From CAZNYG01 sp964577205 (GTDB taxonomy: Bacteria; Elusimicrobiota; Endomicrobiia; Endomicrobiales; CAIRNS01), in contig CAZNYG010000048.1 in assembly GCA_964577205.1 (NCBI GenBank), positions 1 to 16,066 on the forward strand: DNA of 16,066 bases, in the 5' to 3' direction. Below are positions 7,511-14,528 of this stretch, piece after piece. Position 1 is the stretch's first letter; each line of letters opens with the position of its first letter. Under the pieces are notes generated by a model. That model saw nothing but the letters and a program-made list of their open reading frames with translations, searched no databases and had not been told where the DNA came from. The position numbers and the translations under genes are program-made.

Positions 7511-7942
7511 TCACTCATTTTCAAATTCTTCGGGCTCGGTATCGACCATGAACAGTTCCTGGCCGTATTCTACTGACTGGCCGTTCTTCACCAGGACCTT
7601 GACGATCTTTCCGCTGACACTGGAACCCACGTCCTTGTTCAGTTTCATCGTCTCTATAATGCCTATCTTCTGGCCGGGAACGATGTGATTGCCTTCGATG
7701 ACAAAGGGAGGGTGGTCGGAAGATTCCGAATGATAGAACGTCCCGACCATGGGGGACTTGATGGGCACGACCTTCTTTTCCTCCGCCGCCGCCTTTTTCG
7801 GCGCGGCCGCGACAGGAACGCTTGCGGCAACTACTTCACTTTTACGAAGGAATATCCGCGCAGCGCCGGACTCGACACGCAATTCTTCAATATCGGTGTC
7901 ATGCAGTGCTTTAAGGAATTCTTTCAGTTCTTCCGGATTCAT
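7511..7942 (-). CDS. accB: Biotin carboxyl carrier protein of acetyl-CoA carboxylase
   Basis: BCCP carries the carboxybiotin between the biotin carboxylase and carboxyltransferase. The 143-residue product has an N-terminal helical segment (about 1-35), an Ala/Pro/Lys-rich linker (36-60) and a C-terminal biotinyl domain. The domain begins with SPMVGTFY (63-70, including the thumb region typical of ACC-type BCCP). The biotinylation site reads IIETMKLNKD with Lys100 as acceptor; the commonest form is EAMKM or EAMKL, so Thr98 is a minor variant. A short acidic tail (EPEEFENE) follows the fold. The start lies one base after the efp stop, so translation is probably coupled. The aroQ-pepP-efp-accB-accC order is a well-known conserved cluster. 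Confidence 0.96.
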   Translation of the reverse strand: MNPEELKEFLKALHDTDIEELRVESGAARIFLRKSEVVAASVPVAAAPKKAAAEEKKVVPIKSPMVGTFYHSESSDHPPFVIEGNHIVPGQKIGIIETMKLNKDVGSSVSGKIVKVLVKNGQSVEYGQELFMVDTEPEEFENE

Positions 7943-7943
7943 T

Positions 7944-8504
7944 TCAGGACACCCTTTCCAGGTATTCCCCGGTACGCGTGTCGACCCGGATCTTGTCGCC
8001 TTCCTTGATGAAAAGCGGGACCTGGATCTCCGCGCCGGTCTGGAGCGTGGCGGGCTTCATCATGTTCGAAACCGAATCGCCTTTAATACCGGGCACTGTG
8101 GATGAGACCATGAGCTCGACCGAAAGCGGCAGCTCTATGCCGATGAACTGGCCGTCAAGATAGATGCCGTCCACTTCCAGGTTCTCGGTCAGGAAGCGGT
8201 CGTTGTCTCCCAGCTGGTCTTTTGGGAAACTGACCTGTTCGAACGATGCCGTGTCCATGAAATGGAAATCGGTACCATCCGCGTAAAGGAACTGCTTTTT
8301 ATGCTTTTCAAGGCTGACCGATTCAAACCGTTCACCGGATTTGAAGGTGCGCTCGATAATGCCGCCCTTGCGCAGGTGGCGCATCTTTGTGCGCATGACC
8401 GCTCCGCCTTTGCCGGGTTTATGGTTCTGGAACCATATGATCTGGTAGGGTTCGCCATCCACAAGGAGGGTCACGCCGTTCCTGAAATCTGACGTTGCTA
8501 TCAT
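7944..8504 (-). CDS. efp: Elongation factor P
   Basis: EF-P binds the ribosome between the P and E sites and relieves stalling at polyproline. The 186-residue product has the three beta-barrel domains. The domain I loop reads HKPGKGGAVMRTK, with Lys32 at the tip where many bacteria carry a modified lysine. The signature region (KGDSVSNMMKPATLQTGAEIQVPLF) and the end DTRTGEYLERV are canonical. The ATG overlaps the pepP stop by the ATGA arrangement. No modification enzyme (EpmA, EpmB, EarP) is encoded in this window, so whether Lys32 is modified cannot be told. Confidence 0.97.
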   Translation of the reverse strand: MIATSDFRNGVTLLVDGEPYQIIWFQNHKPGKGGAVMRTKMRHLRKGGIIERTFKSGERFESVSLEKHKKQFLYADGTDFHFMDTASFEQVSFPKDQLGDNDRFLTENLEVDGIYLDGQFIGIELPLSVELMVSSTVPGIKGDSVSNMMKPATLQTGAEIQVPLFIKEGDKIRVDTRTGEYLERVS

Positions 8505-9523
8505 TTTGTTAATACCTCGCAGCCTTTTTCTGTCACCAGTACGGTATCTTCTATGCGGACACCAAACTTATCTGACAGGTAAATTCCCGGTTCCACAGTG
8601 ACAACCATGCCGGGCTTGATAACGGTTTCGTCTTTTGGGCCAAGACGCGGGCTCTCATGCACTTCGACACCGATACCGTGGCCGGTGGTATGAATGAACC
8701 GGGAACCGTATCCGCCCTCTGCTATGATCGAACGCGCCACGCTGTCCGCCTGCCGGGCTTTGATCCCGGGGCGAAGCGCGCGGATCGTTTCTTTCTGCGC
8801 CCTTTCCGTCAGAGCGTAAACCGTTCTCGTTAAGTGACTAATTTTACCTAATATACATGTCCTTGTCAAATCGGCGCAATAGCCCTTATAGACGCATCCG
8901 ATATCGATCAGCAGGACGTCATTTTTGCCTATCCTGCGCCCTCCGCTTATGTGGTGGGGGTCAGCCGTGTTGGGCCCTGAAGCTACTATGGGAAGGAATG
9001 AGGGACGCACCTGCCTGGAGGCAAAGTACTCTTCAATTTTAAATGAAAGCCGGGATTCGGTCATCCCCGCCTGAACGATGCTATGCGCATATTTACAGGC
9101 TGCCACCGTTATCCTGCACGCGGTACGGATAGCTGAGATCTCCGCGGTATCTTTTACCATGCGAAGCGCTGTCACAAGATCGTTAGCCGGCCTTAACCTG
9201 ACCTTGTCGTTGATACGGTTGAACAGGGAATATGTGACTGATGCCGTATCTATTCCAGATGATTTTACATGTATTTTTTTACAAATAGCTCCTAACTGGT
9301 CAAGCATGCTGTCCGTCCCGGAGACCGCCAGTCCCGGCAGCAGAGAAGCCAGCTGCCCAGCGATAAGCTTCGGCGCAATAACATAGCTTTCCCCGGGCGT
9401 GACCAGCAGCCAGAACCCTTCCAGGTTCACTCCGGTCAGATATGCAAGGTCCGTTTGCAGGGTAACCAGCAGGGCCGGAATCTTAAGTGATCTCATTAAA
9501 TCAGTGAGATGAGGGGTTTTCAT
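8501..9523 (-). CDS. pepP: M24 family Xaa-Pro aminopeptidase / dipeptidase
   Basis: It is a dinuclear metallopeptidase that removes residues next to proline, in the cytoplasm (no signal peptide). The 340-residue product has a creatinase-type N-terminal domain (about 1-120) and a pita-bread catalytic domain. All five metal ligands are visible: Asp207 and Asp218 in LLIDIGCVYKGYCADLTRT, His282 in TTGHGIGVEVHE, Glu311 in VEPGIY and Glu325 in GVRIEDTVLV. It cannot be assigned to the PepP or PepQ subtype from motifs alone. Its place before efp is conserved in many bacteria and suggests joint handling of proline-rich proteins. The ribosome site at ATG 9523 is weak. Confidence 0.92.
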   Translation of the reverse strand: MKTPHLTDLMRSLKIPALLVTLQTDLAYLTGVNLEGFWLLVTPGESYVIAPKLIAGQLASLLPGLAVSGTDSMLDQLGAICKKIHVKSSGIDTASVTYSLFNRINDKVRLRPANDLVTALRMVKDTAEISAIRTACRITVAACKYAHSIVQAGMTESRLSFKIEEYFASRQVRPSFLPIVASGPNTADPHHISGGRRIGKNDVLLIDIGCVYKGYCADLTRTCILGKISHLTRTVYALTERAQKETIRALRPGIKARQADSVARSIIAEGGYGSRFIHTTGHGIGVEVHESPRLGPKDETVIKPGMVVTVEPGIYLSDKFGVRIEDTVLVTEKGCEVLTK

Positions 9524-9568
9524 ATTTCAGTCTTTTGGTCTTTTTACTTGTCCTTGTCTCTACTGACA

Positions 9569-9596
9569 GCTGAAGGCTGAAAGCTGATAGCTCAAA
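9569..9596. repeat. Heptamer repeat, unit GCTGANN, downstream of aroQ
   Basis: Four back-to-back 7-mers read GCTGAAG, GCTGAAA, GCTGATA, GCTCAAA. The last one contains the stop codon of aroQ (TCA on plus at 9592-9594). The unit is the same as at 1285-1319. No clear opposite arm is seen in the rest of the aroQ-pepP gap (9524-9568). Confidence 0.75.
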
Positions 9597-10023
9597 TGTA
9601 CTTCATCAACGCCCTTAGTCCTAGCAAGTAGCTGTCCGGGCCGAAACCTGAGATCTGTCCGCGGCAAACCGGGGCAATGTAAGAAATGTGGCGGAAAGAT
9701 TCACGCGAATGTATGTTTGAAAGGTGCACCTCTACCGCGGGAAGACCGGCAGCGGCTATCGCGTCCCTGACTGCTACGGATGTGTGGGTGAAAGCCGCGG
9801 GGTTTATAAGGATACCCTGGAATGCGCCCCTGGCCTTGCCGATACGGTCAATTATCTCACCTTCATGGTTGGATTGGAAACTCTCAACCGCGCACCCCAG
9901 CTCAGCAGCCAGGGAGGCGATAGACTGATCGATCTCTGCCAGCGTCACCGAACCATATGTTTCCGGTTCCCGCGTACCCAGCAAATGCAGGTTAGGCCCA
10001 TGAATGACCAGGATCTTTGTCAT
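9592..10023 (-). CDS. aroQ: Type II 3-dehydroquinate dehydratase
   Basis: It dehydrates 3-dehydroquinate to 3-dehydroshikimate, the third shikimate step. The 143-residue flavodoxin-like protein shows HGPNLHLLGTREPETYG (8-24) with catalytic Tyr23, QSNHEGEIID, INPAAFTHTSVAVRDA (73-88) and EVHLSNIHSRESFR (98-111) with catalytic His100. The start has a strong Shine-Dalgarno, AAGGAGG, about 8 bases upstream. The GGGG at the end of that site can pair with CCCC about ten bases earlier, perhaps a weak hairpin. It follows aroB after 36 bases, so both catalyse consecutive steps from one transcript. Confidence 0.97.
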   Translation of the reverse strand: MTKILVIHGPNLHLLGTREPETYGSVTLAEIDQSIASLAAELGCAVESFQSNHEGEIIDRIGKARGAFQGILINPAAFTHTSVAVRDAIAAAGLPAVEVHLSNIHSRESFRHISYIAPVCRGQISGFGPDSYLLGLRALMKYI

Positions 10024-10059
10024 TAAAAACCCCTCCTTGATTTGGGGCGATTAAGTGAT

Positions 10060-11133
10060 TCAAACTACTTTTTTGAGTACTTCCTCCGGCACGTCGGAGA
10101 CTACTTTTACGGTGCCGATATCTACAGGTAAAATGAAGCGTAGCTTGCCCTGGTGGACCTTCTTATCGCTGCACATATATCGTATAAGTGCTATATAAGG
10201 TATTTTTGATGTTGTTATTAAAGACAATCCAACTTTCGAAATAAGCGTTTCAACACGTGTCTCTTTTTCCTTACTAAACATACCCATGCTAACCGCGCAG
10301 CGGCCCGCCGCGGCCATTCCGATCGCGACAGCCTCACCATGAAGGTACTTTCTATACCCTGTCGCCCCTTCGATCGCATGGCCGAAGGTGTGGCCGTAAT
10401 TCAGTATAGCGCGGAGGCCCTTTGTTTCAAATTCATCCCGTTCCACAATGCTGGCTTTGAGCGCGCAGCACCGGTGGATTATGGCTTCCCATTGCCGGAT
10501 CGTTATCTTCTTATCCCCAAATAATATCTTCTCTAAATACTTAAAAAAGCTGTAATCAGCAACAATACCGTATTTAATGACCTCTGCCATGCCGTTATTC
10601 ACATGCCGCCGCGAAAGTGTGGACAAGACACCTGGATCTATCCACACGGCTTTGGGTTGATGGAAAGCGCCGACAAGGTTCTTACCCTCTTTCAGATCGA
10701 CACCGGTCTTACCCCCAACCGAAGAATCTACCATAGCAAGCAGGGTTGTCGGCACCTGTACACAAGGTATTCCTCTCATGTAGGTAGCGGAAAAGAAACC
10801 GGCAATGTCACCCACCACCCCACCACCCAGAGCCACTGCCAGAGAGGACCGGTCCAGCCCGTTTTTGACCGCGGCATGGTAGAGGCGCTGTACGGTGTCA
10901 AGTGTCTTGTACTGTTCCCCATCTTTAACAACCGCGCAGGAAACCTTGAAACCCGATCCGGAAAGACTGTTCTCAACCGGCTTCCGGTACAAGCGGGCAA
11001 CAGTAGTGTTGGTAACGATCATGACCGTGCCATGGTATCCCTTCTTTCTGAGCCAGGGGCCAAGGCCGTTGATCGGCGCGCCGATCACTATGGGATAGGA
11101 ACGTTGTCCAAGATGCACAGTAAGGGTTTTCAT
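10060..11133 (-). CDS. aroB: 3-Dehydroquinate synthase
   Basis: It cyclises DAHP to 3-dehydroquinate, step two of the shikimate pathway, using NAD and a divalent metal. The 357-residue product has DGEQYKTLDT (71-80), ALGGGVVGDIAGF (101-113, NAD site), PTTLLAMVDSSVGGKTGVD (128-146) and the metal ligands Glu184 (AEVIKYG), His248 (NYGHTFGHAIE) and His265 (HGEAVAIG). I chose ATG 11133, where the family begins (MKTLTVHLG). The reading from ATG 11283 adds 50 residues that fall in a hairpin repeat and start at the -35 box of a consensus-like promoter, so it cannot be translated from that promoter. The Shine-Dalgarno is poor. Base composition is somewhat more AT-rich than the accC-thiC part. Confidence 0.96.
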   Translation of the reverse strand: MKTLTVHLGQRSYPIVIGAPINGLGPWLRKKGYHGTVMIVTNTTVARLYRKPVENSLSGSGFKVSCAVVKDGEQYKTLDTVQRLYHAAVKNGLDRSSLAVALGGGVVGDIAGFFSATYMRGIPCVQVPTTLLAMVDSSVGGKTGVDLKEGKNLVGAFHQPKAVWIDPGVLSTLSRRHVNNGMAEVIKYGIVADYSFFKYLEKILFGDKKITIRQWEAIIHRCCALKASIVERDEFETKGLRAILNYGHTFGHAIEGATGYRKYLHGEAVAIGMAAAGRCAVSMGMFSKEKETRVETLISKVGLSLITTSKIPYIALIRYMCSDKKVHQGKLRFILPVDIGTVKVVSDVPEEVLKKVV

Positions 11134-11259
11134 AATTATTAAAACTCGGGAAACAGACGTAACGGCAACATCGGTAACGAGGCCCGTTAAAGTCTCAAGC
11201 CGTAAACAGGAATCGTTGCCGATACACGGTTTTGTCGTTACGAGTTGTCCCGTAATTAT
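11132..11259. repeat. Long inverted repeat in the aroB leader
   Basis: The 11132-11180 and 11210-11259 stretches are partly reverse complementary. Outer ends ATAATTA (11132-11138) and TAATTAT (11253-11259) pair exactly. Inner blocks ACTCG, AACGAC/AACAGAC and ATCGGYAACGA also recur in the same order. Within the arms a loose 7-base spacing of GTAAC/GCAAC is visible. In RNA this gives a hairpin reaching from the predicted transcript start almost to the aroB start codon. It resembles the other intergenic repeats in architecture. Confidence 0.65.
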
Positions 11260-11283
11260 ACATAAATCTGTTCCGACAAGCAA
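11255..11283 (-). promoter_or_regulatory. Sigma70-type promoter for aroB
   Basis: On the minus strand TTGCTT (plus 11278-11283) and TATAAT (plus 11255-11260) are separated by 17 bases. The -10 box is a perfect consensus. Transcription would start near 11248 and leave a leader of about 115 bases, filled by the hairpin repeat. This is probably the main promoter for aroB through accC. Confidence 0.6.
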
Positions 11284-11284
11284 T

Positions 11285-11313
11285 TTGATTTTAATCTATA
11301 TTTTTAGTACATT
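11285..11313 (+). promoter_or_regulatory. Promoter of the DUF116 gene, giving a leaderless mRNA
   Basis: TTGATT (11285-11290) and TACATT (11308-11313) are 17 bases apart. The ATG at 11320 starts 6 bases after the -10 box, where a transcript normally begins. No Shine-Dalgarno is present. The spacing is seen; leaderless translation is inferred. Confidence 0.45.
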
Positions 11314-11319
11314 TTCTCT

Positions 11320-11826
11320 ATGAAACTATGCACGCGTTTTTCACGGGACAAAGAAGCTGTCTATCGAAATGTCACGGCCAGAAAGAACCGGGCCATGGAA
11401 AAGAAGTTCGCGGCCGTGCCCTTTCCCGAACGTATCGTACTTGTCCCTCATTGCCTGCGCAATGCGGATAAATGCCGCGCCGCGGATAAAGGCAGTTACT
11501 ACCTGTGTGTGCAGTGCGGCGCCTGCTCGATCGCGGTACTGCAAAAGAAAGCCCGGGAACTGGGGTACAAGGGCCTTTTTATTCTTAAAGGCGGCCGGAC
11601 TGTAGAAAAGCTCGTCGCCGAATACAAACCTCAGGCACTTCTGGGCGTGGCCTGTCACTTTGAAGGGGCGCAGGGCATGGAACAGAGCGAAAAGGCCCGC
11701 ATCCCCGTCCAGTTCATCTCGCTCACCCGCGACGGCTGCGTCAACACTGAAGTGAACACGGATGATGTCGTTGCCGTTATGAGCAGGGAAAACACTGAAA
11801 ATTTGAACAAAAAAACTGCCCGGTGA
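11320..11826 (+). CDS. DUF116 family cysteine-rich protein, function unknown
   Basis: The 168-residue product matches the DUF116 pattern (PF01976) that I recognise from its motifs: VPHCLRNADKC (42-52), CVQCGACSI (63-71), LFILKGGRTVEKLV (86-99), LLGVACHFEG (107-116) and DGCVNTEV (138-145). Seven cysteines, at 45, 52, 63, 66, 69, 112 and 140, fall in these conserved blocks and could bind a metal or Fe-S cluster. No membrane segment or signal peptide is seen, whereas longer family members often have an N-terminal extension. The first ATG is used; a second at 11392 (Met26... region) would leave only the core. No ribosome site precedes either. It is the only plus-strand gene, between aroK (convergent, 55 bases) and aroB (divergent). 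The gap to aroK has a small GC-rich stem (11830-11844) without a T-run. The function is not known. Confidence 0.85.
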   Translation: MKLCTRFSRDKEAVYRNVTARKNRAMEKKFAAVPFPERIVLVPHCLRNADKCRAADKGSYYLCVQCGACSIAVLQKKARELGYKGLFILKGGRTVEKLVAEYKPQALLGVACHFEGAQGMEQSEKARIPVQFISLTRDGCVNTEVNTDDVVAVMSRENTENLNKKTAR

Positions 11827-11881
11827 ACAGCGGACGGCTTCCGCGCGGGCAAGGCCCCGTTCCGCGGTCACGAGGATGCGT

Positions 11882-12391
11882 TTACTTTTTCGCTATCAGA
11901 GGATTTGAAAGAATTATATCCGCCGCCGCTTGAGGGGAGAGAACGCTCGTATCGATCGTGATCTGGCAGTCCCGGTAATACGACGCGCGTTGTTCCTGCA
12001 GTTCTTTTATTCTTTTGAGGGGGTCCTTCACCTTGAGGAGGGGACGGTTCGAAGTTTTGCTTACCCGCTTAAAAACAACTTCCGGCTTCGCTGTCAGGCA
12101 TACCATGACACCGTGATCGCGCAGGGCTGACATATTCTCTTCGCGGAGCACGGCCCCGCCCCCGCAGGATATGACGATGTTGTCCATGACCCCCAGAAGC
12201 CGCACGGCGCTGGTCTCGAGGTCGCGGAAACACGATTCGCCGTCGCGCGCGAAAATGTCCGCGATGCTCATGCCGGCTTCCTTCTCTATCATCTCGTCAG
12301 TGTCAAAAAACGGCCGCGCGAGCCGCTTCGCCAGGACGCGGCCCGTCTCGCTTTTCCCCGTACCCATGAACCCGACAAGGACGATGTTCAT
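11882..12391 (-). CDS. aroK: Shikimate kinase
   Basis: It phosphorylates shikimate at O3 with ATP, the fifth shikimate step. The 169-residue P-loop protein has Walker A GFMGTGKS (7-14), the shikimate-binding FFDTDEMIE and FRDLE, the CGGGAV motif and the lid region NRPLL. ATG 12391 gives a start right at the family beginning (MNIVLVGFMG). A TTG four codons upstream (12403) is possible but neither has a Shine-Dalgarno. It follows aroC after about 90 bases filled by an octamer repeat hairpin, and ends facing the DUF116 gene. Confidence 0.96.
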   Translation of the reverse strand: MNIVLVGFMGTGKSETGRVLAKRLARPFFDTDEMIEKEAGMSIADIFARDGESCFRDLETSAVRLLGVMDNIVISCGGGAVLREENMSALRDHGVMVCLTAKPEVVFKRVSKTSNRPLLKVKDPLKRIKELQEQRASYYRDCQITIDTSVLSPQAAADIILSNPLIAKK

Positions 12392-12405
12392 TATATTATT
12401 CAACT

Positions 12406-12480
12406 GCGTTCACGGGTTCATCGGTTCATGAGTTCATTAGTGAACGACATGAACCCATGAACTCATCAACTCATGAACGC
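12406..12480. repeat. Inverted octamer repeat, unit NNGTTCAT, between aroK and aroC
   Basis: The left arm has GGGTTCAT, CGGTTCAT and GAGTTCAT at 12414-12437, preceded by GCGTTCAC. The right arm (12446-12477) has GACATGAA, CCCATGAA, CTCATCAA and CTCATGAA, then CGC. The arms are reverse complements with almost no loop, forming a 75-base near-palindrome that ends one base before the aroC stop codon. It could act as a terminator-like or processing hairpin, although no T-run follows. Confidence 0.9.
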
Positions 12481-12481
12481 C

Positions 12482-13642
12482 TTAATATCCTTTTATCTGT
12501 TTAACATAGCCGTCGAAATTCCGCTTCATTTCGGAAAGAGAGTCGCCGCCGAACTTTTCACGGCACGCTTCGGCGAGGGCTAAGGCCACGGCGGCTTCGC
12601 CGATGACGCCGGCGGCGGGCACGGCGCACACGTCGCTGCGCACGGCTTCCGCGCTGTCCGCTTTTTTCGTCAGTATATTGACGGAACGCATGGGTTTCTT
12701 GAGCGACGGGATCGGCTTCATGGCACAGCTCGCCACGATGTTTTCCCCGTTGGAAACACCGCCTTCGATGCCGCCCGCGCTGTTCATGTTCCGGTAATAC
12801 CCTGCTTCCGGCGAATAGAATATTTCGTCATGCGATGCTGATCCCCGGCGCCGGCCGAACTCGAATCCCAGGCCGAACTCCACGCCTTTTACCGCCTGGA
12901 TCGACATGAGGCCCATCGCAATGCGCGCGTCGAGCTTAAGGTCCCACTGCGTGTGGCTGCCAAGGCCCGCGACGACACCGCGCGCCACTACCGTGAATAT
13001 CCCGCCCGCGGTATCCCCTTCAGCTTCAGCCCGGGAAATATAATCGATCATCTTTTTTTCCGCGGCCGGATCGGGCGTCCGCACCGCCGAGGCTTCCGCG
13101 CGCGCCATGATCTCTTCCGGTGTCAGGCCTTCCAGCGACGCTTTCGCGTCACCGATCTCGCGGGTGAACGAATACACCGTCACGCCCAGTTCCCGCAGCA
13201 ACCGTTTGCACGCCGCGCCGCAGGCGACACGGGCCGCGGTCTCCCGGGCCGACGCGCGTTCCAGGATATCGCGCAGGTCGTGGCGGTCATACTTCATCCC
13301 CGCGGCGAGGTCCGCGTGCCCCGGACGGGGCCGGTACTGAGAGACCTTCCGGTCGAAATCCTCGCTGGCCGCCGACATGATGTGCTTCCAGTTTTCCCAG
13401 TCGTAATTCTTAATGACCATGCACACGGGCGAGCCGATAGTCTCTCCCTGGCGGACGCCGGCGGTAAACTCGACCGCGTCTTTTTCTATCTTCATGCGCG
13501 CGCCGCGACCGAACCCCTGCTGGCGCCGCTGCAGGTCCTTATTTATGTCGTCCGCGCTGAGCGAAAGCCCCGCCGGCAGCCCTTCCAGTATGACCGTCAG
13601 TTCCTTTCCATGGGATTCACCCGCGGTAACGTAGCGAAGCAT
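12482..13642 (-). CDS. aroC: Chorismate synthase
   Basis: It removes phosphate from EPSP to make chorismate, the last shikimate step, needing reduced FMN. The 386-residue product shows TAGESHGKELTVILEG (6-21), RRQQGFGRGARMKIE, RPRPGHADLAAGMKY, RASARETAARVACG, RRGSASHDE, GGIEGGVSNGENI and RSDVCAVPAAGVIGEAA, all chorismate synthase signatures. ATG 13642 has AGGAG 6 bases upstream. Transcription comes from the restriction-modification side. The 109-base gap before it holds an octamer repeat and an AT-rich stretch (13715-13735) that might contain a promoter, but I cannot assign -35 and -10 boxes with confidence. EPSP synthase (aroA) and shikimate dehydrogenase (aroE) are not in view. Confidence 0.97.
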   Translation of the reverse strand: MLRYVTAGESHGKELTVILEGLPAGLSLSADDINKDLQRRQQGFGRGARMKIEKDAVEFTAGVRQGETIGSPVCMVIKNYDWENWKHIMSAASEDFDRKVSQYRPRPGHADLAAGMKYDRHDLRDILERASARETAARVACGAACKRLLRELGVTVYSFTREIGDAKASLEGLTPEEIMARAEASAVRTPDPAAEKKMIDYISRAEAEGDTAGGIFTVVARGVVAGLGSHTQWDLKLDARIAMGLMSIQAVKGVEFGLGFEFGRRRGSASHDEIFYSPEAGYYRNMNSAGGIEGGVSNGENIVASCAMKPIPSLKKPMRSVNILTKKADSAEAVRSDVCAVPAAGVIGEAAVALALAEACREKFGGDSLSEMKRNFDGYVKQIKGY

Positions 13643-13662
13643 AGAGGCTCCTTATAAATGGC

Positions 13663-13686
13663 GACTAGCAGACTGGCAGACTTGCA
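13663..13686. repeat. Tandem octamer GACTNGCA x3 upstream of aroC
   Basis: Three consecutive octamers GACTAGCA, GACTGGCA, GACTTGCA differ only at position five. No inverted partner arm is found in 13687-13751. The composition switches to AT-rich about 30 bases further on, where the restriction-modification genes begin. Confidence 0.75.
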
Positions 13687-13751
13687 GCACCGGCTTATTG
13701 GGACATAATGGCCATAGCTATAATTTAAATTTCCTTTGGTGAAAAGAAATT

Positions 13752-14522
13752 TTATATTTGCATTCTTGTCTTTGCGACTTTATGATACTTACTGTCTTTC
13801 TCAATACCTATCCAATTTCTTCCAAGTTTTTTAGCTATAAACGTCGTCGTACCACTTCCTAGAAATGGATCAAGAACAACGTCTCCTATATTTGATGATG
13901 CAAGAATAATCCTGCGAAGCATCTCTTCTGGTTTCTGTGTCGGATGAATAGCTCGATTATCTTTTCCTCTGATTCTTTCCTTACCTTGGACTAGGGGTAA
14001 TTGCCAAACATCACGCATTTGCTTTGGAGAGCCATCTTTTTGTTTATCTGGATTTATCTTCTTTAATTCTCCATAGTTAAAAATCCATTTTTTCCCTTTT
14101 ACCGCCCACACAACAAATTCTGTGGAATGAGTAAACACTCTCCTTGTCATATTGGGCATTGCATTGGTTTTATGCCAAGTAATTATGTTATTAATCTTAA
14201 AATCTAGTTGTTTCAAAACGATCATTACTTCCGAGATGTTATGATAAGTGCAGGATATATAAATTGAACCACTATCTTTCAAAACTTTATAAGCATTATT
14301 AATCCAATCTCTCGTAAAATTTAAATACTCTGGTGCAGACATTCTGTCCCATTCCTCGTTCACCATATACCAATCTCCGCCAGTTTTATTGCCTTTCCAG
14401 CGCAAACCGTTCCCTGATAAATTATAAGGAGGATCAGCAAAGATAAGATCAATAGATTTATCTTCAATCTGAGTGGCCATTATCTCTATGCAATCTCCTA
14501 GATACAAATGATTTATCTTCAT
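13752..14522 (-). CDS. Beta-class DNA methyltransferase (probably N6-adenine) of a type II restriction-modification system
   Basis: It should transfer methyl from SAM to the recognition site and protect host DNA from the neighbouring endonuclease. The 256-residue product has motif IV DPPYNL at 30-35 near the N-terminus. Motif X (HPTQKP, 193-198) and the SAM-binding motif I (DPFLGSGTT, 218-226) lie near the C-terminus, the beta-class order. DPPY with this layout is typical of N6-adenine enzymes, though N4-cytosine specificity cannot be fully excluded. It starts 6 bases after the endonuclease stop, so it is co-transcribed and likely reached by reinitiation. Base composition is clearly AT-richer than the metabolic genes, which suggests horizontal acquisition. 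The recognition site cannot be read from the sequence. Confidence 0.92.
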   Translation of the reverse strand: MKINHLYLGDCIEIMATQIEDKSIDLIFADPPYNLSGNGLRWKGNKTGGDWYMVNEEWDRMSAPEYLNFTRDWINNAYKVLKDSGSIYISCTYHNISEVMIVLKQLDFKINNIITWHKTNAMPNMTRRVFTHSTEFVVWAVKGKKWIFNYGELKKINPDKQKDGSPKQMRDVWQLPLVQGKERIRGKDNRAIHPTQKPEEMLRRIILASSNIGDVVLDPFLGSGTTTFIAKKLGRNWIGIEKDSKYHKVAKTRMQI

Positions 14523-14528
14523 AGATAT

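Noticed and set aside
11134..11283. N-terminal extension of AroB by 50 residues from the ATG at 11283
   Set aside because: The extension does not look like AroB, lies in the hairpin repeat and begins at the -35 box of the predicted promoter. The family start is at 11133.
11827..11881. Bidirectional terminator between the DUF116 gene and aroK
   Set aside because: A GCGGA/TCCGC stem (11830-11844) exists, but no T-run follows on either strand, so I do not call it.
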